This document shows positions 11,301-21,299 of a stretch of DNA of 64,000 nt, piece by piece. Position numbers and translations under genes: made by a program. Origin of the DNA: Armillaria gallica (Eukaryota; Basidiomycota; Agaricomycetes; Agaricales; Physalacriaceae); the NCBI GenBank assembly GCA_037576215.1, contig JBANDB010000009.1, forward strand, positions 434,001-498,000. The letters are read 5' to 3'. The first letter of the stretch is position 1, and each line of letters opens with the position of its first letter. The notes beneath the pieces were generated by a model. That model was given only the letters and a program-made list of their open reading frames with translations, had not been told where the DNA came from and did not search any database.

Positions 11301-13183
11301 TGGCCCAAGATTTCGAAATCTGGACAGATCATCAGAATCTCCAGTATTTCCGAAAACCCCAGAAACTGAACCGGCGACAAGCTCGCTGGGTAACAGAACT
11401 GGCAGAATACCACTTCTCCCTCCACCATAAACCAGGAGCTGCAAATAAGAAAGCCAACTTGCTTAGTCGCAGAGCTGATCACGAACAAGGAAAGGAGGAC
11501 AACGATGAGGTTATAGTCCTCAAACCAGAACACTTCCGAGCATTGGTCATGCCCACAATTGAGGAAGTTCATACCAAAATCAAGCAAGCCATGCTTGACC
11601 GCCACCGATGGGACAAGAATGTCTCTGCGTCCCCCAACCATGATCGAGGAATGAAACTAGAGAACGGGTTGATCTATTATGACTCCCAGATCTATGTTCC
11701 CTAAGATCATGCATTGCAAGGGGAAATTATCACGGTATTTCACGACCACATCATGGCGGGTCATCCAGGCATTGAAAAGACCAAAGAACTCGTATTATGA
11801 GAATACTGGTGGCCCAAGATGAAAAAGGACATTGAGGACTATATCCATGCTTGTGAGACTTGTCAACAAACCAAGTCAAGCACTCAAACAAAAGCGGCAC
11901 CACTTCATCCTAACGCCATCCCCTCTCATCCATGGACCCACATCTCCGTTGACATGGTCACTGGTTTACCTAAGTGCAATGGATATGATGCAATCTTAAT
12001 GATCGTCAACCGATTCTCAAAGGAAATCATACCCATTGCATGTACCACAGAGCTGTCATCGGAAGGGTGGGCCAAGATCCTACATGACGAAGTTTACGCC
12101 AAACACGGGATGCCCCAAGTAGTCATCTCTGACCGGGGCACCGTGTTCATCTCCAAATTCATGCAAGACCTCTACAACCTACTCCAGATCAAGATGAATG
12201 CATCCACCACTTATCACCCACAGACAGATGGACAGATGGAATGAGTCAATCAGGAGGTTGAAAAATACCTTCGAATCTTTGTCAACCATCTCCAAGATGA
12301 CTGGGTTGAGTGGCTCTCACTTGCAGCCTTCGCTCACAACAATCGTGTTCACTCAGCAATGGGAAAGAGCCCCTTCGAGGTTAACTATGGCTATAACACC
12401 AACACCCAACCAGGAGCCAAGCCCCAAGCACCTTTTCGCACCCCTGCTTCGACCACTTTCATCTCGCAGATGCAAAAGATACATGCCGAAGCAAAATGAG
12501 CACTCGAGAAAGCCACCAACCAGATGAAAGCCCAATACGACGAAAAGAAATGACCTGCAGTCAAGTATCATGTAGGAGATAAAGTTTGGCTTGACACAAC
12601 CAACCTCAATCTCCCACAACCCAAGAAGAAACTCACAGACAAATGAACAGGTCCATTCCCAATCATTGCAAAAGTAGGAGCATCAGCGTACAAACTGAAA
12701 CTCCCAGCGAATTGGCATATTCATCCCACATTCAATGAATCACTCCTCACACCATACATGCCACCCGCATTTCCTAACCAAGAGCAACCACCTGCGCCTC
12801 TGCCAGATCTTATCAATGGTGAAGAACACTATGAAGTCGAGAAAGTCCTCGACAGTAGAGAGTGCAAGGTCAGGGGAAAAGCCAGGGAACCATGGCACTG
12901 GGTGACAGACTACTTCGTCAAGTGGAAAGGCTATGGACCAGAATCAAACAGTTGGGTACGGAAGGATAACATGGACACTGATGAACTCATCGACGAATAT
13001 CTTGCGGAGCATGTAGATTCGATCATCAGCAAAAAGAAAGCAGAAGACTGGCAATCCTACACAAACAAGATGACAGGAAAAAAGATATGGTACGACCAAG
13101 AGCCTCTATGGGATCTATTTGGCAGCAACGACGACCCTTCGACATACACGAAATTGCCATTTGAACCGACAAGCATACCATAA
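8222..13183 (+). pseudogene. pol: Pol polyprotein with chromodomain, broken
   Basis: The polyprotein would process, reverse-transcribe and integrate the element. Visible in order: retropepsin with the DSG triad (about 9614-9636); reverse transcriptase (about 10200-10900) with the YLDD box at about 10677-10688; RNase H (about 11110-11480); integrase with an HHCC zinc motif (about 11740-11870) and the D, D, E residues near 11950, 12130 and 12240; and a chromodomain (about 12826-13010) that in the family targets histone-marked chromatin. Premature stops are TGA 10757, TAA 11702 and TGA 11798, 12242, 12497, 12551 and 12644. The frame is otherwise continuous to TAA 13181-13183. Two odd residues, Arg in the FL-HDWL motif and Asn before LLSRRADH, fit CpG-to-CpA changes. 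The N-terminal boundary is uncertain because entry is by a -1 frame change. Confidence 0.95.
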
Positions 13184-13208
13184 CAGCAGTTGGGACACCT
13201 GCCTTAAT

Positions 13209-13218
13209 AAGGGGGTAA
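13209..13218 (+). other. Polypurine tract
   Basis: AAGGGGGTAA abuts the 3' LTR and is the expected plus-strand primer. The G5 core is short but correctly placed. Confidence 0.65.
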
Positions 13219-13673
13219 TGTTATGATTTATTCATTTTTCTTTACCTAAGCACCTCTTATCTTATCTTATCTTTGGTGCTTACTCTTATCTTATCTTTAG
13301 ATATGCGACTTCACAGAGTCTTCACATCACGACATAGTCACACTCGGCCAACGTGTACTTTTTCACACGTCACACTCAGTACTAGACCTCTGACTTGATC
13401 ACCAGTTATTGAACCGCGCAGTCACCATGTTCTTACTTCCTTTTCTTACATGGTGCCCTTATTATTCAGACCCTCGATTTTAGTATATAAGTAGTGTACT
13501 CAAAGCTGTATATTCCTTAGCTTTGAGCTAACATTTATTCATACCGAAACACATTCCTTCTTGCTAAGCACTACTTAGTAACCTTGATCTCTCAATCAGC
13601 ACGGGACTTAGCAGTGACTGTACAAATGCGATACAGCCATCTATTTACTCTTGATTGTAGTTCGGGTCTTACA
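13219..13673 (+). repeat. 3' LTR
   Basis: Same 455-bp length as the 5' LTR and the same TGTTA...TTACA ends. About 17 differences are visible and about 15 of them are at CpG, for example ACGTG against ATGCG. It is followed at 13674-13678 by the CTATC duplication. Confidence 0.95.
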
Positions 13674-13678
13674 CTATC
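13674..13678. repeat. Target-site duplication CTATC, right
   Basis: Matches 5344-5348 exactly. Confidence 0.9.
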
Positions 13679-14461
13679 ATGGAGTTGACCGGCCGAAGCC
13701 TAGTCTGCCTGGGATTCTGTGAGAAGGTGTGAGCTTATTTAATAAGTACTTCCAGTTTGACGTTTGATGATGATAAGTTCTTTGCACAAAATGAGATTAG
13801 AATTACCATGATAGAAACTCTCTTCTGCAGAAGTCAAGGATATTCAGAACGGTAACACAAAGATACTATTATACTTTCAAGGGGAGTAAACATAGCAGGC
13901 TCTGTCCCTGATGTGGGCCTTGCAAGCATTATCTCAATAATGTTCATTGCATTATTTCTCAAAACCTTTGTCATTAAATCCACGTGTGGAGGCCGGACAT
14001 CAAGACTTCCATCCTTGCCTGGCCCGGCTCGGCATATATTTGGCACTTACATAAGTATTGGTTGGATTTATGAAAGTATTATTTCCGGTTATGGATTCGG
14101 GGTTGGAAAAAAGAGGTTAATTAAAAAAAAGGCACAGGAACATATCTGATCCGCAGTGTCTGGGGTTCTTATGGCATCACTCCATTTGAAATAGAGCGTA
14201 CCAGTCCAGTATTCCATATTACCCAGAGTATCCCGCTGGTCCGCCGGCGACTCAGGCGCACTCGATAGCTTTAGGTGCTCACTCTCCCTCTTAGATTTAT
14301 TCAGCACTCTTGAATCATCCTCTTTCTATCTCGGAATAAATCCCCAAAAAGTACTGGCATGACTTACGCACAACCGCCACTCGTGTGTACAGCTACTTGT
14401 GACTCAGCTTCACAGCAAGTCAGCCTTTCTCATATGGTCATCTCAGTGATAAAAAAGAACG
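13679..14461. other. Intergenic left of the F-box cluster
   Basis: Old flank of the retrotransposon insertion. A plus-strand stretch at about 13913-14050 has a hydrophobic segment followed by RLPSLPGPA, faintly like a cytochrome P450 N-terminus, but it leads nowhere. From about 14219 (TTACCCAGAGTATCCC) the sequence is shared with 40403 onward and is the upstream region of the duplicated F-box gene. Confidence 0.4.
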
Positions 14462-16040
14462 ATGGATTTCACTAGTGGTACAATTTTGTCTTCTTGGTCT
14501 TTGACTCTATGCTGACTTTGCTTTCCCAGACTGTCCTACATGCGGTCTACCAGGTTGTGTCACTGCTAATCGAGACAAATCTCGGGACAGTGATGCATCA
14601 GCTCTCTTGCACCAAGAGTGGCCTTTCATAGAAGACGATAACTTATGGGTCCTGCAGTCCATCACAGCGTTTTCCAGCAACATCACTGCAATCAGGCGAG
14701 GACTCCGCCGTCTGCAGAGTCTCACTATGATAATGCGTGGCGAACTCGACGAATTTGCCGCTGCCAGGAGGAGATACAGATCCATCCTCGCCCCTATCCG
14801 CCGTCTCCCTCAAGAAGTTCTTCTCGCCATCTTCTCGCTTTGCCGTGAGTCTTATCTTGGCGAAGATAGCCTTGATCCTAGGAAGTTTCCGTGGCTCTTA
14901 GGTCACGTCTGCCATATGTGGAGAGACCTAGTGCATTCCTCGCTGCTGCTTTGGTCAAGTGTAGTGCTGATGAGACAATACACTTCGCATTCTATTGACA
15001 TGATTCAATATCATCTCAAACGCTCTGGCAATATCCTCCTCGATGTTTTCATAGATGGAGTGTTTTGCTGCAGGCCCCTCACGCTCAAAGCTGTGGACTG
15101 TGTGTACAGTCATAGTTATTGATGGAGAAGTGCCGAATTAAGAATGGACGACAAGCGATTCATTTCGCATACATTTCCTTATCTACAGAGTCTGAGGTTG
15201 TCCTTTTGCAGTCGTTCCTTAAATCAACGCTTCTTGGATGCTCCAGCTTTGCGTAATGTCGTCCTGAGGAGTTCCCCAGATGCAATACGTCTGTCACCCC
15301 ACATCACCCACATCGCCTACCTCTATCTCCCTGATGCCCTAGACCCTTGGTCACTATTTGGATTTTCAAACCTTGTAGAATGCCATGTAAACCAGATGAT
15401 AAAGAAATCGCCATCTTCATCCCCTGTACATCACAGGTCTCTACGCTTCCTTTGTATTGAGACCCCAGAGATTCTGTCCACTTTGAACTTCCCGGCACTT
15501 GAATACCTTGACCTTCCTATCATGAAGAAAAACGATGTGGATATCACTTTTTCATTCCTCCTTCGGTCTCAGTGTTCTCTGAAAAACTTAACCATTCGAG
15601 ATGGTCCACCTAAAGGAGTCGATGCATCATCTGTTCTGACAATTCAATCTGTATCTTTGACTAATCTCTTCGTCATGTTGGATGAAGAAAATTATCACTC
15701 GATATGCTGCATGTTGTCATCTACGGAATCCTCGGATATATTGGCACCCCATCTGCAGTGCATAGAAGTACTATTCAATTGTTATCGCCCACTCCATGAT
15801 ACTTTCATTTGCATGATAGAGTCTCGTTGGTCGATGGTAGAGAAAGGCCTGACCTGATTTCAAAGACTCGTAATTCATACAGCAGGGCAATATGAAGCAA
15901 ATGAATTGATGTCCTCGGGGAAGATGAAAAAGATGATCAGGGAAGGTCTCGACATCGTGATCTTCGAAGACTTTTATCAATATCGAAGAAGGTTCTGGTT
16001 AGACCCATTGATGGCTGGTACGGAGGAGACGTGGATATGA
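14462..16040 (+). pseudogene. F-box protein, copy 1, two nonsense codons
   Basis: F-box proteins recruit substrates to SCF ubiquitin ligases through Skp1. A 13-base first exon (14462-14474) is joined over a 55-bp intron (donor GTGGTA, acceptor CCCAG at 14529) to a long second exon, in frame. The F-box core reads IRRLPQEVLLAIFSLC, followed by a Trp-rich stretch (about 14890-14960) as in agaric F-box proteins. The rest resembles degenerate leucine-rich repeats. TGA at 15120-15122 and 15855-15857 stand where paralogs at 41.3 kb and 44.66 kb have CGA. The frame then continues to TGA 16038-16040, so the full gene would encode about 500 residues. It is convergent with the minus-strand F-box remnant at 16288. 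Confidence 0.8.
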
Positions 16041-16287
16041 GGCATTTAGTCTACTGTCCTGTAGAGAAGATGGACCATGGTTCGACTAGAATGTTATATT
16101 TAGTATCATAAATCATATCTAGATATGTTCAGACACGAAAACTTAAATACCATCGTTGTAGGAGTGCTCATTCTTTCCCACAGAATGCCTCTACAACCTC
16201 TTCCTTCTCAGTCGCATGATAAATTTTTTGCACAACTGCGAGGGACTACATATTGCTCCCCTGTACCGAAGCTTCGGTGAGTTGGCC

Positions 16288-16938
16288 CTACGGAAAATGG
16301 AAACAGGTCATGAATACAGATTTCCCAATCCATTCAATGAGTCTTGGTGCCCGTAATTGCGGTGGAAACCAGAATGCTTCAATCATGGTTATCGGCTCAG
16401 TATCCGGTTCACCATTTAGGTATACATCGAGAGACATCAGCGCACTCAGTGAACATACACTGTTGAAAATGTGTAATGCAGAGAAAGGAAGACTGACGAG
16501 GAGCCCGTTCCAACGGGGAGACATGGAGAGAATCACCGGAAGAACGGGATGGTTTGACATATCTTTCTCACTCTTGATCACAATAGTAAGGTTTTGTGTG
16601 CCGGAACTCTCCATATACTTATGTTACGAGATGGAACAATGAAGCCGTGTGGCCTTCGTATCTGCGATTGATCTGCGAAGTTGAAGCCGGATGGACGACC
16701 ATAGTCTTAGTGTGGTCAAAGCAGCTTGCCGCCATTGAGACGAGACATATGATAAGTTCCACGGAGGATTTTTGATGTTGAGCGAATCCAGCGACGCCGA
16801 AAATTCTTCAACCCCACCGCTGGGATATAATAGCTTGCCGTCTGGAAGGAGACACAAAAGAAAGATATAGCTCAAAACATCGAGGGGTAAACGACGGACG
16901 GGATTTAAGACTGATTTCGAGTCTGAGGCTGCAACTTG
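16288..16938 (-). pseudogene. Second F-box protein, truncated (left copy)
   Basis: On the minus strand the N-terminal F-box reads LNPVRRLPLDVLSYIFLLC, followed by a Trp-containing segment ending near RLWSSIRLQLRRS, then after an in-frame TAA (16624-16626) by a leucine-rich part. The right copy at 45.1-46.0 kb has the same TAA, so that change predates the duplication. The 5' end is cut at about 16938, only about 10 bp from the end of the neighbouring SSP gene, which points to a recombination joint. A start codon is missing, so this is not a functional gene. Confidence 0.65.
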
Positions 16939-16947
16939 TCGGAGTGC

Positions 16948-17626
16948 TTATTCCTTCCCACAGAACACCTCTACAAGCCTTTCCTTCTCTTTCACAGTTG
17001 CATGATAATATCGTTCGATGCACGGTTCCATATCATCCACTGGAAGTCAAAGGAACACATACCGGAATAGTGGCCATGAACTTTTTGTGGAATAAGGCTC
17101 TGTCGGTGGCGAGCTTCTGTAAACTGAGGCAGACATGGGAGTTGAAGTAGACAGCCTGGAAATCATCCTTGTGAACAATTAGAGCTTCCATGAGCTCAGT
17201 AGCCAAGGTCACACCACCAGTGTACGAGTCGCAAGTCCACTTGCCGTTAGTGTCCGACATGACATGATCCTGTTTTCCAATCCTTTATGAAGCTAGATGG
17301 TGGAATCACATGTTGAAAGCCCAGCATACCGGAATTAGCGTGGTGCAGTTTCTGACCTGCGAGTCCAGAGTCGTTAGGGCATCGGTCATGACCTGTCAAT
17401 GAATTAAACCATTGGAGAAAGGTATGGCAATAAATAGGCAGAACTCACCTTAGCATGATGAATATCGACACTGTCGGAAATTTCCTGACAGGCCCCCTGG
17501 ATTTCGAGCATTGTTCCCGCCGCGCTTTTGAAAACATCCTTAAGGGCATCAATGTCGCTGTGACCCACAAGCGTGTCGGCGAAGGCGAGAGAGACTGGTA
17601 GAAGGAGAGAGACTGCAAAATAACAT
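16948..17626 (-). pseudogene. Small secreted six-Cys protein A, frameshifted
   Basis: Paralog of the gene at 55330-56001. Compared with that copy, two bases are missing in a CT repeat inside the signal peptide (about 17605-17612), which puts the ATG at 17624-17626 out of frame with the rest. The third intron has also lost its acceptor: the segment between donor GTATGT and CATCGAACG is shortened. Exon order and the conserved stretch DHxMSDTxGKWTCDS are otherwise retained. The C-terminal exon keeps a longer ending (VFCGKE, stop TAA 16948-16950) that shows the ancestral length. Inactive, but useful for reconstructing the family. Confidence 0.7.
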
Positions 17627-17691
17627 GCTGACACGTCTTTGGTTCCAACACAATGGTGCAAAGGCTGTAAGATGGGAGTAATCTTTCGAGA

Positions 17692-19856
17692 TTCCGAGTC
17701 CTATATATGTATATATATAGATTGGTCATTATACCATCCCAATTCGCGTTTTTTGATCGTCCAACACGGCGTTTGCCGCCGCATTCTACCTGGCTTTGCC
17801 GTGGGAACGTTTTGGCAAGATTCATCAATTTCCTGGGATTCTTTTCCCTTTCTTATCACTGGCTTCATTTCATCCGCTTTTTCTTGATGACGAACCACGA
17901 TCACCATTGACGACAACGGTGGCAACAACAATGATTCCCTTCGACCATGCGGCAGTGCCAGTGAAGCATTCGGAGAATGCCCAATAATATCCCTTGGGGG
18001 TATACAATTGATGATCTGGTGCGTAAACTGATTTTAATCCATGATTTGAGCTCAATCTATCGCAGGATTCGTTGTCTACATTGTGTCTACCTGAATGAGA
18101 TGTAAAAGCCAAATTGAAATCGAAGTATGTTGGATGAATTCTGCGAGAACTTGGGCCGCAAACACTCTTCACTACTCTTGGGAACACAAACTTTCCTTCC
18201 GACGCAAGTGCCAGTGGCCATACAAGACGACACCCTCTGACCTGTGACTTACAATGTAGCAGGGGCTACCAGTGTCAGGGAATGGACTATATACGGCGAG
18301 ATACTCCAGCGATAACGAGTTGAATGTCAAACCATTGTTGAATGCCCCTCTAACGCTGTCAGACACCGTGGTATGCACACTTTGCAACAAATTTCCTACT
18401 TCTCTGACACACGTACAGTGGCTACCCGCCACTCAGCACTGAAAGTTTACATTCGTCAGAACTCCAGCAAAGGCATGGTAGTTGAGCACTGAGATTTCAC
18501 CAAATACATAATACTGAGGTCGTGGTCGCGACGACGGAGCCAATTCAAAACACTGATAACGGTGGAAATGCCAACCTTTCCGTATTGTTCTACGCGTCTC
18601 TTGTGGTCTTCCGTGTCACTATAATTTGCATCCCCACCTCATCGTGACCAATGACGGCGTGCCTTCAAATCTAAGCGTTGACGACCATTTGCATGCAAGA
18701 CCACCACAGTCGCGGCATCACCCTCCTCTTCTGTAGTAGTCGCCTACGTCCTTAGCCAGCTCTTCTCAACTACTGCCCACACCAACACTATCAATGAGCG
18801 TGTTCTAGGCCTTATTAACATTCGCCTATCCAGATTTTTCTGACGAGGGCACTAGTTTGGGCCCGCTGCCTCTCATCATTGCTACCGCTGACATATGCAT
18901 CCTTTGTGAGTGATCTCAGTTCCTTGGAATGTGTTCTTCGGAGACTGACGAGGGCTTTCTAGTCAATGGAAGCTTCATTGAAACATCTTCCGGACCTGAA
19001 CCACGCGAGCTCAAGTGTCGATATGACCGATATTACAGCATAGGGAAGGACGTAAGGTCATCATACACTATCACAGCGCTGTGAATCGACACAGGAAGCA
19101 GATGTTTCGAGTTGGGTACGCATCCTTCGCCTGTCTCTAAGGGTTACAGCTGACAGCGCCTCACGACAGTCGTTGAGACCAGTATACCCCTGCTGTCAAG
19201 GCGCAATTCACCACTCAGCGCGGGCCGACGCAATCTCATCAAAGAACCGTTCACAGATGAGTGTACAGGCACTTCGGGATTCTTTTAGGAATATCAGATT
19301 CCCGACGGCGAGAACAATGAGTAACATTGGTCCTAGGAACTTGAGGAACATGTGGTCAATACGGACACGGTCGATTTCTGTACACAAGGCAGGGATTCTG
19401 TGCTTAGCACCCGCCTACATTTTGAGCGTGTCACCTTGGCTCAGGCTGATAATATCCTCAGAGCAGATGGAGCACACTCTAAGTCACTTGCTCCCCTCTG
19501 CTATCCGCCTACGGCCATCCGATATGGTGGTATTCGGACGCATCCATATACACCTAGCCCTACGGCCGTCGGCCATGCACTCTCGATTTTCGGCTGATGT
19601 TTTTGATGTCATTCAGACATGTCATGGAGCTCTCAGACCGTCACAAATTAATTGTGCCTTCACGGGTCGAGTCCAAACCATTGTGGTGTCACAGATCGTT
19701 CGTTGTCTCCTCTACTGCCGCGTCCCCCATCCCATGATATTCTCCCAGAAACTCGAAGAGAAGCACCAGTTTACTATATATCCTCCTCGATGCACTGTTA
19801 CAAAGGCGTAGGACTCGGACCCTGCCACTCGGATGCGATGGCCCATCAAATGCTAG
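17692..19856. mobile_element. 2.2-kb insertion upstream of SSP-A, unclassified
   Basis: In the right cluster TTTCGAGA runs straight into TATTTGATACTGCTC (about 56058-56080). Here the two halves are separated by about 2165 bp. The insert begins TCCGAGTCCTA, and the inverted string TAGGACTCGGA occurs at about 19808-19818 near, but not at, its right edge. No clear target duplication is visible. Open frames inside, such as minus 18172-18432 and plus 19173-19811, are not recognisable. A captured gene fragment or an unclassified transposon are both possible. Confidence 0.5.
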
Positions 19857-20427
19857 TATTTGATACTGCTCAAAGAACGGAGTCCCCAAGAGGAGAAGGC
19901 TTCCGGGAAGGTCACGAACCAGACATTCATATAGGCAGTGGTTCTACTTTCCAGAAGCACCGGCGAACGATCAATAAGACGGGAGGATGCTTGGAATCCA
20001 AATTCGATCCGCCACCACGCACTGAAGTTAGGGCCAATCAGAGAATCATCTACAGTATATAGGAGATAAGAGCCCGACGAATCAATGCTGCCAGGCTAGA
20101 TATGGAAATGCATTTCCGAGATTAATTCCAACCAAAACAACCCTACCGTTTCGTCAAAGCAAACAATGGCTTGCATGGAAAAGAAAGACATCCCCAATCA
20201 GCACAGAGACAGACTTGAGTCGAACCCTTCAATGACGAAGAGCAACATCCTCGCCCGACTTGGGCCATTCTATACCCGTTACGAAGAATAAAGGAACTCC
20301 ATAACTAGTCCGTGCTAGACACCAATTATCAATACCAACACAGATGTTCTCTGAGCTAGAGCAGACTTTCTCGATTAGGATTACAGTACCGGATTTAGCT
20401 CCGGTGTTTGCAACGTCAGAACATCAC

Positions 20428-21224
20428 CTACACAACGGCCTCATACTTCTCGAAACTCTCCACCAGCCTCCCCCATCGTCCGTCATGCCACGATGACAAC
20501 TCCTTCCACTCCGGACTATCCTCTCCAAGGAAAATCCGAAAGAAGAGTATCCACGCGCTCATGACGAAGTCCGCAAACGTAGGAGTCTCCCCGGTAACAA
20601 ACGTATCCCCTTTCGTCATCCACATGTCCACTTTGCCAAGATCATCCTTCACAACCGCCAATTGTCTCGTTCTATGCTCCCCATGCAGATCCATCTCCTC
20701 AAGAGTGACCCCGAACCATTCTTCCTTCGTTTTCCGGAGGAACGCCCCGCTTCGCGGATACAGGATCGCGTTGACAGCAGGGATGCCAAGTGGTGCTATC
20801 GCCTGCATTTGGGATTCAAATGCGACTATGAAGGCAGCATGCAGGGTTCTTGTCCCGGGAGGTATAAGACGTGGAGTATTGGGGTATGTAGTATCGAGAT
20901 ACTCGACAATAGCAGCAGATTCGGATATGATGGCCCCAGTTGACGAGTCATGGAGAAGTGGAAGAGTATAGCGTGGCGTCATGCCGTCCTTTTGGGTAGC
21001 GCTGGCTGGGATGCTAAAGGTCTTGTACAGTCCTTCGATATCAGGGTATTCGATCCATTCCGTACGATATGGAATACCCTTGAAGTTGAGAGCATATCTG
21101 GGCAAGGATGAGACAGTTAAATCGACATATGAAGATAATCTGACCTGGCTTTCCAGGTATTGGGGGACCATGCATTGATAGGAAGCTTGGAGGGAATATC
21201 GTAGAAGACGATGGCCATCGACAT
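20428..21224 (-). CDS. GST1, etherase-like glutathione S-transferase
   Basis: Cytosolic enzyme that conjugates or exchanges glutathione on electrophilic, often aromatic, compounds. Two exons, 21145-21224 and 20428-21097, joined over a 47-bp intron (GTCAGA...CCCAG), give 249 residues. The N-terminus starts MSMAIVFYDIP, with the likely active-site serine in the A-W-S-P-N-T-W-K segment at about residues 18-25. The thioredoxin-fold ES-x-AIVEYLD glutathione-binding motif follows, and then an all-helical C-terminal domain ending EKYEAVV. This N-terminal pattern is typical of basidiomycete GSTs related to bacterial beta-etherases (established family knowledge). The upstream ATG in the same strand (near 21345) is not needed, because the spliced start is conserved in all copies. 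Closest paralog by eye is GST4. Confidence 0.9.
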
Positions 21225-21289
21225 GATCGTCAGATGCTAAGGTGCAGGATGAATAAGGTTCATTGCAACCATCCGCTTCATCTGCCTGC

Positions 21290-21295
21290 TTTATA
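21290..21295 (-). promoter_or_regulatory. GST1 TATA box
   Basis: TATAAA on the minus strand, about 66 bp before the start codon. It is conserved before GST4 (57505-57510) and GST5 (61621-61626) but changed to TATCAA before GST2. Confidence 0.55.
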
Positions 21296-21299
21296 TCCG

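Larger units (their letters stand above)
5349..13673 (+). mobile_element. Full-length Ty3/gypsy chromovirus, decayed
   Basis: The 8.3-kb element has two 455-bp LTRs, a 5-bp target duplication, a primer site, gag with a zinc knuckle, and pol in the order protease, reverse transcriptase, RNase H, integrase, chromodomain, followed by a purine tract. This order and the C-terminal chromodomain are diagnostic of chromoviruses (Metaviridae) of fungi. About a dozen premature stops break gag and pol, and all but one are TGA at positions where arginine CGA is expected. The copy therefore cannot make its proteins. By eye the LTRs differ at about 17 of 455 positions, mostly C/T or G/A at CpG, so the insertion is not recent but is far from ancient. 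Confidence 0.95.

Noticed and set aside
5846..13183. In-frame TGA codons read as a recoded amino acid
   Set aside because: GH47, the reductase and the intact GSTs need no TGA reassignment, and paralogs and family consensus show CGA at the affected sites. CpG decay explains the pattern.
13913..14149. Cytochrome P450 N-terminus
   Set aside because: Only a hydrophobic segment plus a Pro-rich hinge. No helix I, ExxR or heme motif follows.
20408..20971. Long plus-strand open frames across each GST (also near 23.3, 56.6, 60.8 and 63.3 kb)
   Set aside because: They are antisense shadows of the minus-strand GST exon 2. Codon pattern, splicing and motifs support only the minus strand.
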